DNA from: Fulvimarina uroteuthidis | Lineage (GTDB): Bacteria; Pseudomonadota; Alphaproteobacteria; Rhizobiales; Rhizobiaceae | Direction of reading: 5' to 3' | Assembly (NCBI RefSeq): GCF_034321785.1 | Contig: NZ_JAXLPB010000001.1 | Coordinates: 248,001-312,000 of the forward strand | Length of the DNA: 64,000 nt | Part shown: piece after piece, positions 1 to 8,804 of the stretch | How positions within the stretch are numbered: the stretch's first letter is position 1 | Layout of the letters: each line of letters begins with the position of its first letter | Made by a program: the position numbers and the translations under genes | Notes under the pieces: model-generated | The model's input: only the letters and a program-made list of their open reading frames with translations | Told to the model about the DNA's origin: nothing | Database searches by the model: none

Positions 1-1
1 G

Positions 2-673
2 TTCGGCAGCGCGATGGAAAGCGATCCCCGTCTGCGCAGGCTTGCGGAGGCAACGGGCCTCGTCACGGTGTCGGTCGATTACCGGTTGGCGCCCGAGCAC
101 CCGTTCCCGGCGGCGGGCGACGACTGCTGCGAGGCCGCGCTCGCGGTCACCGGCGGCGGGGTTGCCGACTGCCCGGACGGTTTCTTCGCCATCGGCGGCG
201 AATCGGCCGGAGCCCATCTGTGCGCCGCGACGCTGCTCAGGCTGCGCGACGATCATCATGCGCAACCGTTCCGGGCCGCGCTTCTCGTGGCCGGCTGCTA
301 CGATCTGGGCCTGACCCCGAGCGTGGCCAATTTCGGGGAGGATCGCCTCATCCTCAACAGCCGGGACGTTTCGCAGTTCGCATCCCTCGCGGTCCCGCGG
401 GCGGAGGCGCGGCGCACGCCCGAGAATTCGCCTTTGTGCGCCAGGCTGCACGACATGCCCCCGGCCTTCTTCTCCTGCGGCACGGCCGATCTCCTGATCG
501 ACGACACGCTGTTCATGGCCGCGCGCTGGCAGGCGGCCGGCAACCCGACGCAGATGTCGCTGACCAATGGCGGCTGCCATGTCTTCGAGGTCTTCGGCAC
601 ACCAAGCGGCGAAGCCTCGCTCGCACGGGCGGAAGCCTTCCTGAACGCCGAGATCGGACGAGGGAACCGATGA
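2..673 (+). CDS. Alpha/beta hydrolase, HSL-family esterase (5' partial)
   Basis: C-terminal part of a hormone-sensitive-lipase-type carboxylesterase; the frame is open to the window edge and reads F-G-S-A before the first Met, so the true start lies outside. The stretch VDYRLAPEHPFPAA is the oxyanion-side signature of the HSL family, GESAG is the nucleophile elbow with the catalytic Ser, GTADLLIDD supplies the acid Asp and NGGCHVFE the catalytic His. All three triad members are visible, so the enzyme is likely active on short-chain esters. The substrate cannot be deduced. Confidence is high for the family and low for its physiological role. Confidence 0.85.
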   Translation, partial: FGSAMESDPRLRRLAEATGLVTVSVDYRLAPEHPFPAAGDDCCEAALAVTGGGVADCPDGFFAIGGESAGAHLCAATLLRLRDDHHAQPFRAALLVAGCYDLGLTPSVANFGEDRLILNSRDVSQFASLAVPRAEARRTPENSPLCARLHDMPPAFFSCGTADLLIDDTLFMAARWQAAGNPTQMSLTNGGCHVFEVFGTPSGEASLARAEAFLNAEIGRGNR

Positions 674-847
674 TCCTTCACCGCGACGCCCCATGGCGCG
701 CCGGGGCGCGGAACGTGAGGCGGATGCAACCAAGGATTAACCTTTAGTGAAAGTCGTACCGATCGCTTAACCATTCGAACGCTGAAACCGGCCACTATCG
801 GGACATGCCAGCCGGCTCATGCCCGGCGTTTCGAATGGATCGGCCGA

Positions 848-1693
848 ATGCAAAGCTCAACACCAAGACTGTCCGCGACCTTCGCGGCGCTCGTCCTCGT
901 TGCAACATCGTTTGGTGGAGGCGCCCTCCCGGCGAAGGCGGACCAGCGCTATTCGCCCCGCCCGCCCGTCGAAGCCCCGCAGGAGGTCCGCGATGCCTGG
1001 CTTTTCCAGCTGAAGCGGGAAAGAGGCGTCAATGCCGCGGGCGTCGTGTTCGGCGGTCCGCTTCCCCAGGCCACCCGCACGGCCGGCCGCTCGATCTTCT
1101 CGCCCCACCCGTTCGCGCCTGAGCGGCCGGTCGCGGTACGCGGCTACCAGCCGCGCCAGGCGGTTCGGCCCGGCCTTACCCGGCACGCCCGGCCGTACCC
1201 GGCCGCCACCCGCCAGGTCGCGCCGCAGCGGATGGTCGATCCCGCGTTTCTGCCCCAGCGCGTCCCCTACGGAACGCGCCAGAAGCCGGGCACGATCGTC
1301 ATCGATACCAAGGCCCGCTTCCTCTATCATGTCGGCTCGGACGGCACCGCGATGCGCTACGGCGTGGGCGTCGGGAAGCCCGGCTTCTCCTGGCGCGGCA
1401 CCCACAAGGTTACCCAGAAGAAGAAATGGCCCGGCTGGACACCGCCCCGGGAAATGATCGCGCGCGAAAAGAAGAAGGGCCGCATCCTGCCGGCCTACAT
1501 GCCCGGCGGTCAGGAAAACCCGCTCGGCGCACGCGCGCTCTATCTCGGCTCGACGCTCTATCGCATCCACGGCACCAACCAGCCCTGGACCATCGGCCAG
1601 GCCGTCTCGTCCGGTTGCATCCGCATGCGCAATCAGGACGTGGAAGCGCTCTACGAGCAGGTCGGCGTCGGCACCAAGGTCGTCGTTCTCTAA
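848..1693 (+). CDS. L,D-transpeptidase (YkuD/ErfK family), exported
   Basis: Exported peptidoglycan-crosslinking or lipoprotein-anchoring enzyme of 281 residues. Residues 1-31 form a signal peptide (hydrophobic core ATFAALVLVATSF, cleavage near AKA). A proline- and arginine-rich linker follows to about residue 140, and the YkuD domain fills the C-terminal half. The active-site motif HGT...SSGCIRM has His241 and the nucleophile Cys257; the downstream Arg and Asn (RMRN) are conserved in the family. It acts in the periplasm on the meso-DAP residue of stem peptides. It stands alone, with 174 bp before it. Start chosen at the Met that opens the signal peptide. Confidence 0.92.
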   Translation: MQSSTPRLSATFAALVLVATSFGGGALPAKADQRYSPRPPVEAPQEVRDAWLFQLKRERGVNAAGVVFGGPLPQATRTAGRSIFSPHPFAPERPVAVRGYQPRQAVRPGLTRHARPYPAATRQVAPQRMVDPAFLPQRVPYGTRQKPGTIVIDTKARFLYHVGSDGTAMRYGVGVGKPGFSWRGTHKVTQKKKWPGWTPPREMIAREKKKGRILPAYMPGGQENPLGARALYLGSTLYRIHGTNQPWTIGQAVSSGCIRMRNQDVEALYEQVGVGTKVVVL

Positions 1694-1949
1694 ACCCGGC
1701 CGTGAAAGGTCCGCGGGACCGAAGCGATCGCATCGGGCCGCCCTGTGACGATCCGGCCGCCTGATGTTGGACGTGCGCCAGGGAGCAGGCGACACGGATC
1801 ACGCGGCGGTTGGAGAATTCAAGGACGGTTCCTGGAGAATGGCTTGTGGGCAAGGCCCCGGCGTCTGCCGCGATCTCGGACGCTCCGGATCGGGCATTCT
1901 GCCCGGTCTCTTCGGCGGCTGAGCGTCGCCGGGCATCACCGACGGGCAA

Positions 1950-1980
1950 AAGGGCCGCGGCGTCCCCCGCCACGGCCTTT
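1950..1980 (-). terminator. Rho-independent terminator of the flagellar operon; otherwise empty 1694-2010
   Basis: An 11-bp GC-rich stem with one C-A mismatch and a 5-nt loop (arms 1952-1962 and 1968-1978) ends on the minus strand in TTTTGCCC. It lies 30 bp past the stop of the last flagellar gene. The rest of 1694-2010, between the converging transpeptidase and flagellar genes, shows nothing I can support as a gene. Confidence 0.6.
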
Positions 1981-2010
1981 CCTGGTGCTTCGAGGCTGAC
2001 GGAGAAGCGG

Positions 2011-2475
2011 TCAGCCCGTCGAGCGCGTCGCGTTCTTCGGGATATAGTCGAACTGCTCGATCAGGACCTCGCGAACGATCTCGTCGCCGTAACGCTCATT
2101 GACCGACACCTTGATGGCCGTCATCAGGCTCTTCAGGTCGTAGCGCGACGGATTGTCAAAATCGAAATCGTCGCTCGAATAAAGTCGGCGGAAGGCCTCG
2201 TCGAGGACGAAGGGCTCCGGCGGGACGGTCAGTTTCTCGGCCACCTTTCCATCGATCGTGTAGACGAAGCGGGCGACGATATAGCCCTGGATCCGCTGTT
2301 CCGAAATCATCGGAACGGTGATGGCACCGGTCGAGCGATAGTCGAGACCGGCGTAGAAATCGGATTCGGCTTCCGCCACGGCCTGCTCGTCGCCCCCGCT
2401 CATAGAGAGTGCGGCATAGCTGGAGCCGAGGGCGACGAGGGTCGCCCAGATGCCGACGGCGAGAAGCTTGATCAC
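2011..2475 (-). CDS. Hypothetical single-pass membrane protein, end of flagellar operon
   Basis: Unrecognised protein of 154 residues. One N-terminal hydrophobic segment (residues about 3-24) looks like a signal anchor, leaving a periplasmic domain with the motif RIQGYIVARFVYTIDGK followed by acidic aromatic stretches. The gene overlaps the flgN-like gene by 4 bp and is the last of the flhA operon, so a role in flagellar assembly is likely from context only. Similar short proteins sit beside flgN in rhizobial flagellar clusters, but I do not know a proven function. Confidence 0.7.
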   Translation of the reverse strand: MIKLLAVGIWATLVALGSSYAALSMSGGDEQAVAEAESDFYAGLDYRSTGAITVPMISEQRIQGYIVARFVYTIDGKVAEKLTVPPEPFVLDEAFRRLYSSDDFDFDNPSRYDLKSLMTAIKVSVNERYGDEIVREVLIEQFDYIPKNATRSTG

Positions 2476-2825
2476 CGAACGCGTCCCGCAAATTCAGGCC
2501 GGCTCGAATAGGTGCCGTCGGATTCGGCCGCCTCCAGCGAGCGCGCCATGATGCCGGAAATCTCGTGGCTCGCCTCGACGTGTCGCGCCAGCACCGACTG
2601 ATTCTCGTGGAGCTGAGACCGCAGGGTCGCAAGGCGCTCCCGCATCGGTACGTCGAGCATGTCGGGGCCCACCTCGCGCGTCAGCCGCGTCAGCTCCAGA
2701 AGCGACTGGTTCTTGCGGCCGGCGGTCTCGACAAGGTCGATCCGATAGCCCCCGTTGAGAGCGTCGATTTCGCGTGTCAGCACCGCTTCGAGGCGGGCGA
2801 CGGCGTTGGACAAGGCGGTCTGCAT
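2472..2825 (-). CDS. flgN: FlgN-like flagellar export chaperone
   Basis: All-helical, charged protein of 117 residues with no membrane segment, the size and style of FlgN, the cytosolic chaperone that escorts hook-filament junction proteins FlgK and FlgL to the export gate. N-terminal heptads (LSNAVARLEAVLTREIDAL) and a central NQSLLELTRLTREV helix match the FlgN pattern. It lies 19 bp after the rod-binding gene and overlaps the next gene by 4 bp. Assigned from size, helical pattern and operon position; sequence identity in this family is low. Confidence 0.6.
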   Translation of the reverse strand: MQTALSNAVARLEAVLTREIDALNGGYRIDLVETAGRKNQSLLELTRLTREVGPDMLDVPMRERLATLRSQLHENQSVLARHVEASHEISGIMARSLEAAESDGTYSSRPEFAGRVR

Positions 2826-2844
2826 GAGGTGTTCCCGTTCAGTC

Positions 2845-3237
2845 TCAAGGTTTGCCGGTTTGCGCGAGAACGGCGTCGAAGCGCATCCTCGCAGTCTGGC
2901 TTTGCTGGCTTCGAATTTCGCCCTGGGCGTCGGCAGCCACGCCCCGGTCGCTGGAGATCATGTCGGCGATGCCGATGCCGCCGCCACGGGCGAGCTGGTT
3001 GCCCAACTGCTCCGCCATCATCGAGCGCCAGATATTGCCGGCGGTTCCCGCGCCGAAAAAGTTCGTCGCCTCGGAGGGCAACATGGATTCCACGAAGCTG
3101 CGCAAGGCGAACGCCTCGAACTGCTGCATCGGCGAGAGCTCGTTGTCGGCGCGCCTGATGCGCGGGCCCGCCGGGCGCTCGGGCGCGATCCCCGAAGCGG
3201 GAGCGGCTTTCAATCCATCGATGGGCGCAACGGTCAT
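2845..3237 (-). CDS. Rod-binding protein (FlgJ N-terminal domain type)
   Basis: Protein of 130 residues equivalent to the N-terminal rod-capping domain of FlgJ, without the muramidase domain that gammaproteobacterial FlgJ carries. The core FEAFALRSFVESMLP...FGAGTAGNIWRSMMAEQLGNQLARGGGIGIA is the hallmark of this family, once called CheL in alphaproteobacteria. It would act in the periplasm during assembly of the flagellar rod, and a separate enzyme must open the peptidoglycan. It lies between fliJ-like and flgN-like genes in the minus-strand operon. Confidence 0.85.
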   Translation of the reverse strand: MTVAPIDGLKAAPASGIAPERPAGPRIRRADNELSPMQQFEAFALRSFVESMLPSEATNFFGAGTAGNIWRSMMAEQLGNQLARGGGIGIADMISSDRGVAADAQGEIRSQQSQTARMRFDAVLAQTGKP

Positions 3238-3296
3238 GGCGAAAAGCTGTCTGTGATGTTTCCGGTGGTGTTCAACGGGAGATTAAGCCCGGCGCC

Positions 3297-3704
3297 TTAT
3301 CCGAGACTGTTTGACAGGCGCGCGAGGAAGCTTTCCACGTGGCCGTCCAGGGCAATGGCCTCGTCCTGTGCGGCGGCATCCTTTCCGGCCTGCGTCAGGC
3401 GTCGCTCCACGCCCTTTTCCTGGCGGCGCGCCTCGGCAAGCCGCACCTCGCCCTTCGCGCGTTCCGCCTCGTTCTCGCGCCGGGCCGCATCGTTGCGCCT
3501 GAGGCTGTTCACCTTGGCACCGATGAACAGGCCGTGCAGCTCCGAACTCGGCGCAAGACTCTGGAGGATCTCGCTGTCGGACCGGTCGATTTCGGCGCGC
3601 TTGCGTTTCAGCTGGGTCAGCGCCCATTCCTCGATCTGCCGCTTCTGGCCCTGCACCTTCAGGATGCGTTCCAGGCGCTTCTTCCGGCTCTTCGCATCGT
3701 TCAT
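3297..3704 (-). CDS. fliJ: FliJ-like flagellar export protein
   Basis: Highly charged coiled-coil protein of 135 residues (Arg, Lys, Glu and Gln rich from residue 5 to 110), the profile of FliJ, the stalk protein linking the FliI ATPase to FlhA. The Met start (MNDAKSRKK) overlaps the end of fliR by 4 bp, which fixes the start and rejects the longer open frame upstream. No membrane segment. Coiled-coil proteins are hard to assign by eye, so the name leans on position next to fliR and flhA. Confidence 0.6.
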   Translation of the reverse strand: MNDAKSRKKRLERILKVQGQKRQIEEWALTQLKRKRAEIDRSDSEILQSLAPSSELHGLFIGAKVNSLRRNDAARRENEAERAKGEVRLAEARRQEKGVERRLTQAGKDAAAQDEAIALDGHVESFLARLSNSLG

Positions 3705-4453
3705 CCGGCCAGCACCCAGCCTTCGAAGGCGTTCATGAAGATGATCAGGAAGTCTCCGATGATGTAGCCGAACAGCACGAGGCCGCCGGCCAGGACGAAC
3801 GGCAGCGAGATGAAGTAGACCGGAATCTGCGGCGTCAGCTTGTTGGCAAGGCCGACCGCGAAGTTGACGATCACCGCGTAGAGCACGAACGGGCTCGCGA
3901 TCCGCAGGCACAGGACGAAGGTGATGTCGAGATTGTCGGTGAGATTGATGAGGCTCGTCTGGATCGCGAACCCTTCGGTCGCGGGGATGGCGGTGTAGGA
4001 TGCGACGATCGCCCGGACGACTTCCGCATGCAGGTTGGTGATGAAGATCAGCACCGTCGCCGTCAGCGTGACGAGCGTTCCGATCGCCGGGTCGGGCGCG
4101 TCCTCGAAGACCGGCCCCATCGACTGCCCCATGCCGATGGCGTTGGCGATCACGTAGCCGATGAAGGACAGGGCGATGAGGAACGTGCGCCCCAGGAGCC
4201 CGATGAAGAACCCGATCATCATTTCCGAGAAGATCAGCTTCAGGCGCTGTGCGTCGTTCGCCCCGGTCACCAGCGGCTCGAGGATCGGCAGGAGAAGCGG
4301 CGCGAGGGCAAGGGAAATCGCGATGGCGAGGAACAGCCGGATCTGCGCCGGAATGCGGCTCGAGGAATAGCCGGGCAGCAGCATGAGGCAGGTGCCCACC
4401 CGGCAGAAGATCAGGAACAGCGCGAAGACGAGCGCCGAGGCGGTCTCGCTCAC
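3701..4453 (-). CDS. fliR: Flagellar biosynthesis protein FliR
   Basis: Integral inner-membrane component of the flagellar type III export gate, 250 residues with about six hydrophobic segments. Family signatures include the N-terminal RVGTCLMLLPGYSSSRIPAQ, the central GRTFLIALSFIGYVIANAIGMGQ and the C-terminal QIPVYFISLPF. The start is a GTG whose first bases overlap the flhA stop (GTGA); no ATG fits better. Its stop overlaps the fliJ start by 4 bp, so the genes are probably translationally coupled. Confidence 0.92.
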   Translation of the reverse strand: MSETASALVFALFLIFCRVGTCLMLLPGYSSSRIPAQIRLFLAIAISLALAPLLLPILEPLVTGANDAQRLKLIFSEMMIGFFIGLLGRTFLIALSFIGYVIANAIGMGQSMGPVFEDAPDPAIGTLVTLTATVLIFITNLHAEVVRAIVASYTAIPATEGFAIQTSLINLTDNLDITFVLCLRIASPFVLYAVIVNFAVGLANKLTPQIPVYFISLPFVLAGGLVLFGYIIGDFLIIFMNAFEGWVLAG

Positions 4454-6567
4454 GAGATCGACCCGATCGCCTTCAGCTCGACGCCGCGGGCGATCTCCAC
4501 ATGGGACAGGACCGGAAGATTGACGAAGATCCGCTCGATCATCATGCGCACATAAGGTCGTGCGTCCGGCGCTGCGACGAGCGCGAAGACCTCGCCCTGA
4601 TCCATCTTCTCGCGGATGACCTTGGTCGCCTCCTGGGCGAACTGCTCCACCGTGCGCGGATCGATGTCGAACTCGATGACGTCGCCCTTGGCATCGCGCT
4701 TGAGAGCCTGATGGAAGGCCAGATCCCACTGATTGCCGAGGCGCAGCACGCAGAGCGACCCCTTGTGCAGGAGATCGCCGCAGATCTGCTGGCTCATGCG
4801 CATGCGCACATGCTCGACGATCTGCTCGGAACGGCGCACATGAGGCGCGATTTCCGCGATCGCCTCGAGAATGAGATTGAGATTGCGGATCGACACGCGT
4901 TCCGCGAGCAGGAGCTTGAGCACCGCCTGGAGGCCGGAATAGGACATGTGCGAGGGAATGATCTCGTCGATCAGGCGCTTGTATTCCGGCTCCAGCCGAT
5001 CGATCAGCGCGCGCATGTCCTTGTAGGACAGGAGCTGGGCGAGATTGTTGCGCAGGATCTCCGACAGGTGCGTGAGGACGATCGTCAGCATGTCGATCGG
5101 CTCGTGGCCCTGGCGCTTGACTTCCGAGGCGAAGCTTTCGGAAATCCACGCCGCCTTCATGCCGAAAGCGGGCTCTTTGGTCATGTCGTGCGGCACCTCC
5201 GGCGGTGGCAGGTCGCCGAGCACCACGAGCAGTTCCCCCAGACGCATCTCCTGGTTGGCCACCGTGGTGCCGTGGATCTTGATCTCGTAGTTCTTCGTGC
5301 CGATGGCCAGATCGTCGGAAAGCTTGATCTCGGGCACGACGAAGCCGTAGCGCGAGGCGAAGCGCCGGCGCATCTTCTGCACGCGGTGTGCGAGCTCGTC
5401 GCGCTGGAGCACCAGCGACGCCGCCATCTGCTTGCCGAGGACGAGCTCGATCTCGACGATCTTCAGGCTTTCCTTGACCGAGTTCTTCTCGGTCTGCGCG
5501 ACGGCCTTTTCCTGCGCGTCCTTCTCGGCGACGTCCTTGGCGATCAACTCGGCGCGGCGCCTTGGAATGACGAAGGCGACGAAGGCGAGCATCAGGCCGA
5601 GGGTGGTGAAGGGCAGCATGGGCAGCCCGGGCATCAAGGCGAGAATGAACATCAGGCCGGCCGAGACCGAAAGCGCGCGCGGATACTTGCCGAGCTGGCC
5701 GACGACGGCTTCCTGCGCCGCGCCGCGGGTGCCGCCCTTGGAGACCAGGAGACCTGCGGCGAGCGAGATGATGAGCGCGGGGATCTGGGAGACGAGGCCG
5801 TCGCCCACCGACAGCTTGGTGAAGACGTCGGCCGCGACGCCGGCTTCCATGTCGTGGCGCAGGATGCCGATGACGATCCCGCCGAAGATGTTGACGGCGG
5901 TGATGATGAGGCCGGCGATGGCATCGCCGCGCACGAATTTCGAGGCACCGTCCATCGCGCCGAAGAAGGAGGATTCCTCCTCGAGCTCTTTGCGGCGCAA
6001 CTGTGCTTCGCGCTCGTTGATGAGGCCGGCCGACAGGTCGGCGTCGATCGCCATCTGCTTGCCGGGAATGGCATCGAGGGTGAAGCGGGCGCCGACTTCC
6101 GCGATACGCGTCGCGCCCTTGGTGATGACCATGAAGTTGACGATGATCAGGATCGCGAAGACGACGAGACCGATGAAGAAGTCGCCGCCCATGACGAACT
6201 GGGAGAAGCCGCCGATGACGCTGCCGGCGGCTTCGACGCCTTCGTGCCCCTCGCTGAGAATGACGCGGGTGGTCGCGATGTTCAGCGACAGGCGCAACAT
6301 GGTGGCGAGAAGCAGGACGGTCGGGAAGGCGGAAAATTCCAGCGGCTTGTCGATCCAGAGCGCCACCATCAGGATCAGCACGGACAGTGCGATGGACAGG
6401 GCCAGCCCCATGTCGATGAGGATCGGCGGGATCGGGATGAACAGGATCGTCAGGACGAAGACGACCGCCATCGCGAAGCCGATTTCGCGGCCACCGAGAT
6501 TCGGCTTCACGGCGCCTGCCGAACCAGCCGCGCCGCCGGATACATTCTTCAAGGTGTCGATCGCCAT
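4450..6567 (-). CDS. flhA: Flagellar biosynthesis protein FlhA
   Basis: Major subunit of the flagellar export gate, 705 residues, normal for the family. The N-terminal half has about eight transmembrane segments (from residue 27 to about 310); between them lies the conserved cytoplasmic loop RFTLDAIPGKQMAIDADLSAGLIN with the FHIPEP-family signature, followed by ARRKELEEESSFFGAMDGASKFVRGDA-like sequence. The C-terminal half is the cytosolic ring domain that binds chaperone-substrate complexes. First gene of the minus-strand operon. The Met at 6567 (MAIDTLKN) is chosen because upstream residues do not resemble the family. Confidence 0.95.
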   Translation of the reverse strand: MAIDTLKNVSGGAAGSAGAVKPNLGGREIGFAMAVVFVLTILFIPIPPILIDMGLALSIALSVLILMVALWIDKPLEFSAFPTVLLLATMLRLSLNIATTRVILSEGHEGVEAAGSVIGGFSQFVMGGDFFIGLVVFAILIIVNFMVITKGATRIAEVGARFTLDAIPGKQMAIDADLSAGLINEREAQLRRKELEEESSFFGAMDGASKFVRGDAIAGLIITAVNIFGGIVIGILRHDMEAGVAADVFTKLSVGDGLVSQIPALIISLAAGLLVSKGGTRGAAQEAVVGQLGKYPRALSVSAGLMFILALMPGLPMLPFTTLGLMLAFVAFVIPRRRAELIAKDVAEKDAQEKAVAQTEKNSVKESLKIVEIELVLGKQMAASLVLQRDELAHRVQKMRRRFASRYGFVVPEIKLSDDLAIGTKNYEIKIHGTTVANQEMRLGELLVVLGDLPPPEVPHDMTKEPAFGMKAAWISESFASEVKRQGHEPIDMLTIVLTHLSEILRNNLAQLLSYKDMRALIDRLEPEYKRLIDEIIPSHMSYSGLQAVLKLLLAERVSIRNLNLILEAIAEIAPHVRRSEQIVEHVRMRMSQQICGDLLHKGSLCVLRLGNQWDLAFHQALKRDAKGDVIEFDIDPRTVEQFAQEATKVIREKMDQGEVFALVAAPDARPYVRMMIERIFVNLPVLSHVEIARGVELKAIGSIS

Positions 6568-6995
6568 GGATATGCTCTCAGCCTGTCCTGCAAGTCGGTC
6601 TCGTCGGCTCGCCGTCGCGTGTCCCCGTTCGGCGAACCGACCGGAGGAAACGGTTAAGAGACCGTTAACCTGCTTATCCTCGATCAAGCTTGCGCCGGAA
6701 TGAGCCCGGCCCGGCCTTCGACGCATGGACATTGCGGCGGCCCTGTTGCCGGCGCGCTGCGGGGAGGCTTAAACGAATGAAAACACCGGGCGCCGGAACG
6801 GTGCGATCGGCGGCCGGGCGAGCCGGAGCGCGACGCGTTTCCACCATCGATTGAACGGCAGGACTTTTTCCCGTTACCGATCCGTAAGAGCCGGTCCCCT
6901 TAACAATCCCGTTCCGGTTTGTTATCTAGGTCATGGTGGGCACCGATATAAAACGTATCGGCATAGCCCGAACGAACCATGTTGGGAGACATAAA
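6568..6995. promoter_or_regulatory. Divergent intergenic region flhA / pqqA
   Basis: This 428-bp region holds no convincing gene and must carry the promoters for flhA (leftward) and pqqA (rightward). Two inverted repeats are visible: AACGGT/ACCGTT (6649-6666) in the flhA leader, and CCGATA/TATCGG (6943-6961) 35 bp before pqqA. A good ribosome site, GGGAG at 6984-6988, precedes the pqqA ATG by 7 nt. I cannot name the regulators. Confidence 0.5.
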
Positions 6996-7073
6996 ATGGC
7001 TTGGAACAAACCCGTCATCACCGAAGTTTGCGTCGCAATGGAAATCAACGGCTACATGCCGATCGAATTCTAA
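6996..7073 (+). CDS. pqqA: PQQ precursor peptide PqqA
   Basis: Ribosomal precursor of pyrroloquinoline quinone, 25 residues: MAWNKPVITEVCVAMEING then YMPIEF. The conserved pair Glu16 and Tyr20 (E-I-N-G-Y) are the two residues cross-linked by PqqE and excised to build the cofactor. The N-terminal W-x-K-P and E-V-C-V blocks are family hallmarks. GGGAG 7 nt upstream serves as ribosome site. First gene of pqqABCDE; a strong hairpin follows 22 nt after its stop and likely gives pqqA a higher transcript level than the enzymes. Confidence 0.97.
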   Translation: MAWNKPVITEVCVAMEINGYMPIEF

Positions 7074-7076
7074 GAA

Positions 7077-8039
7077 TTGCAGACCGATCATGACAGCCGT
7101 GGGCGAGGGAAACCTCGCCTGCGGCTTTTGGTTTTAGGGGCAGCCGCGGGCGGCGGATACCCGCAATGGAACTGCCTGTGCGAAACCTGTCGCCTCTTCT
7201 GGGAGGGAGACGAGAGAGTTCGCCCCAGTTCGCAATCGTCGATCGCCGTGACGGCGGACGGCGAACATTGGCTCCTGCTCAACGCTTCGCCGGACCTGCG
7301 CCAGCAGATCATGCATCTTCGGCCCATGCGTCCGAGCGAGACGGGCGCGGCATCGCGCGGCGCACGGCGCGCCTCGCCGATCGCCTCAGTGTTGATCACC
7401 AATGGCGATGTCGACCATACGGCCGGCCTTCTGACCTTGCGCGAGAAGCAGGACTTCACGCTCTACGCGACGGGAGGCGTCCACGATATCATCGCGGCCA
7501 ACCCGGTGTTTCAGGTTCTCGACCCGAACCATGTGCCGAAAGAGAAGGTCGCCGTCGGCGAACCGTTCGAAGCCGCGCCCGGTCTCGTCGCCGAACTGTT
7601 CTCCGTACCGGGCAAGGTGCCGCTCTATCTCGAGACCGAAACGGTCGATGTCGGCGAGGAAAGCGAGATGACCGTCGGCGTGAAGCTGACCGCCCACGGC
7701 AGGACGATCTACTACATACCCGGCTGCGCCCATGTGCCCGATCGTCTGAGGGCGCGCGTCGCCGGCGCCGACGCGCTCCTCTTCGACGGGACCGTGTTCG
7801 TCGACGAGGAAATGAAGAATGCCGGCGTCGGCGTGAAGACCGGCCGGCGCATGGGGCACATGCCGATTTCGGACGAAGGCGGCAGTTTGCACGCCTTCGA
7901 TGACGCAAACATCGCACGCCGTATCTATATCCATATCAACAACACCAATCCGATCCTCGTCGACGGATCGGACGAGAAGAGAATCGTCGAGGCGGCCGGG
8001 TGGCAGGTCGCTTATGACGGAATGGATCTGAGCCTATGA
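7077..8039 (+). CDS. pqqB: PQQ biosynthesis protein PqqB
   Basis: Metallo-beta-lactamase-fold protein of the PQQ pathway, thought to hydroxylate a tyrosine-derived intermediate. The family start LVLGAAAGGGYPQWNC, the Cys pair CLCETC and the DVDHTAGLLTLRE metal-type motif are present; about 320 residues. No ATG fits: the in-frame candidates are TTG at 7077 or CTG at 7119. TTG is used here, but it places the terminator-like hairpin 7095-7126 inside the reading frame, and homologues begin near residue 15, so the start is uncertain. Its stop overlaps the pqqC ATG by 4 bp. Confidence 0.93.
   Translation: MQTDHDSRGRGKPRLRLLVLGAAAGGGYPQWNCLCETCRLFWEGDERVRPSSQSSIAVTADGEHWLLLNASPDLRQQIMHLRPMRPSETGAASRGARRASPIASVLITNGDVDHTAGLLTLREKQDFTLYATGGVHDIIAANPVFQVLDPNHVPKEKVAVGEPFEAAPGLVAELFSVPGKVPLYLETETVDVGEESEMTVGVKLTAHGRTIYYIPGCAHVPDRLRARVAGADALLFDGTVFVDEEMKNAGVGVKTGRRMGHMPISDEGGSLHAFDDANIARRIYIHINNTNPILVDGSDEKRIVEAAGWQVAYDGMDLSL
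7095..7135 (+). terminator. Hairpin between pqqA and pqqB (attenuator or processing site)
   Basis: Arms 7095-7108 and 7113-7126 form a 14-bp stem (two G-T pairs) capped by a GAAA tetraloop, followed by TTTTGGTTTT. This is the layout of an intrinsic terminator. It sits between the abundant-product gene pqqA and the enzyme genes, so partial termination would set their ratio; that is inference, supported by reports of excess pqqA transcript in other bacteria. It overlaps the start region of pqqB. Confidence 0.75.
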
Positions 8040-8803
8040 CCGAGATGATGTCGAAAACGGACCTCGAGGCTGCCCTGCGCCAGATCGGCGAAGAGCGCTA
8101 CCACTCGAACCATCCGTTCCAGATCATGCTTCAGGAAGGCCGGCTGTCCAAACAGCAGGTTCAGGCCTGGGCGCTCAACCGCTATTACTACCAGTCGATG
8201 ATCCCGGTGAAGGATGCGCATATCCTCGCCCGCCTCGACACGGTGGAGCTGCGCCGGGAATGGCGCGAGCGGATCATCGACCATGACGGCACGGAGACCG
8301 AGCGCGGCGGCATCGTCAAGTGGATCGCGCTGGCCGACGGCGTGGGCCTCGATCGAGAATATGTGATGTCCGGCAAGGGCATTCTGCCCGGCACGCGCTT
8401 CGCCGTCGACGCCTACGTGCATTTCGTGCGCGATCGTACCTTGCTCGAGGCCATCGCCTCGTCCTTGACGGAACTGTTCTCGCCGAACGTCATCGGTGTT
8501 CGCACCCGAGGCATGCTCGAACATTATGATTTCATCACGAGAGAGACGCTCGCCTATTTCGACAAGCGTCCGGTGCAGGCCAAGCGCGATTCCGATTTCG
8601 CGCTGAGCTACTGCCTCGAACAGGCGACCCGACCAGAGCTTCAGGAGGCGGTGATGAACGCCCTGAAATTCAAATGTCAGGTGTTGTGGGCACAGCTCGA
8701 CGCGCTCATGCATGCCTATGTCGAGCCCGGCCACCTGCCGTTCGATGCATGGCAGCCGGGCACCCATGCCCGGAACGGCGATGCGACGGATAGGGCGGCC
8801 TGA
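8036..8803 (+). CDS. pqqC: PQQ synthase PqqC
   Basis: Cofactor-less oxidase that performs the final ring closure and eight-electron oxidation of AHQQ to PQQ in the cytosol. It has 255 residues, the usual size. Conserved blocks visible are YHSNHPFQIMLQEG, QVQAWALNRYYYQSMIPVKDA and the His-rich WRERIIDHDG; the Tyr, Arg and His residues in these line the substrate pocket. The ATG overlaps the pqqB stop (ATGA), and pqqD starts 1 bp after its own stop, showing tight operon packing. Confidence 0.97.
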   Translation: MTEMMSKTDLEAALRQIGEERYHSNHPFQIMLQEGRLSKQQVQAWALNRYYYQSMIPVKDAHILARLDTVELRREWRERIIDHDGTETERGGIVKWIALADGVGLDREYVMSGKGILPGTRFAVDAYVHFVRDRTLLEAIASSLTELFSPNVIGVRTRGMLEHYDFITRETLAYFDKRPVQAKRDSDFALSYCLEQATRPELQEAVMNALKFKCQVLWAQLDALMHAYVEPGHLPFDAWQPGTHARNGDATDRAA

Positions 8804-8804
8804 G

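Noticed and set aside
4501..6657. 718-residue open frame opposite flhA
   Set aside because: Antisense shadow: rich in Asp, Glu, His and Arg, no family motif, while flhA on the other strand is unmistakable.
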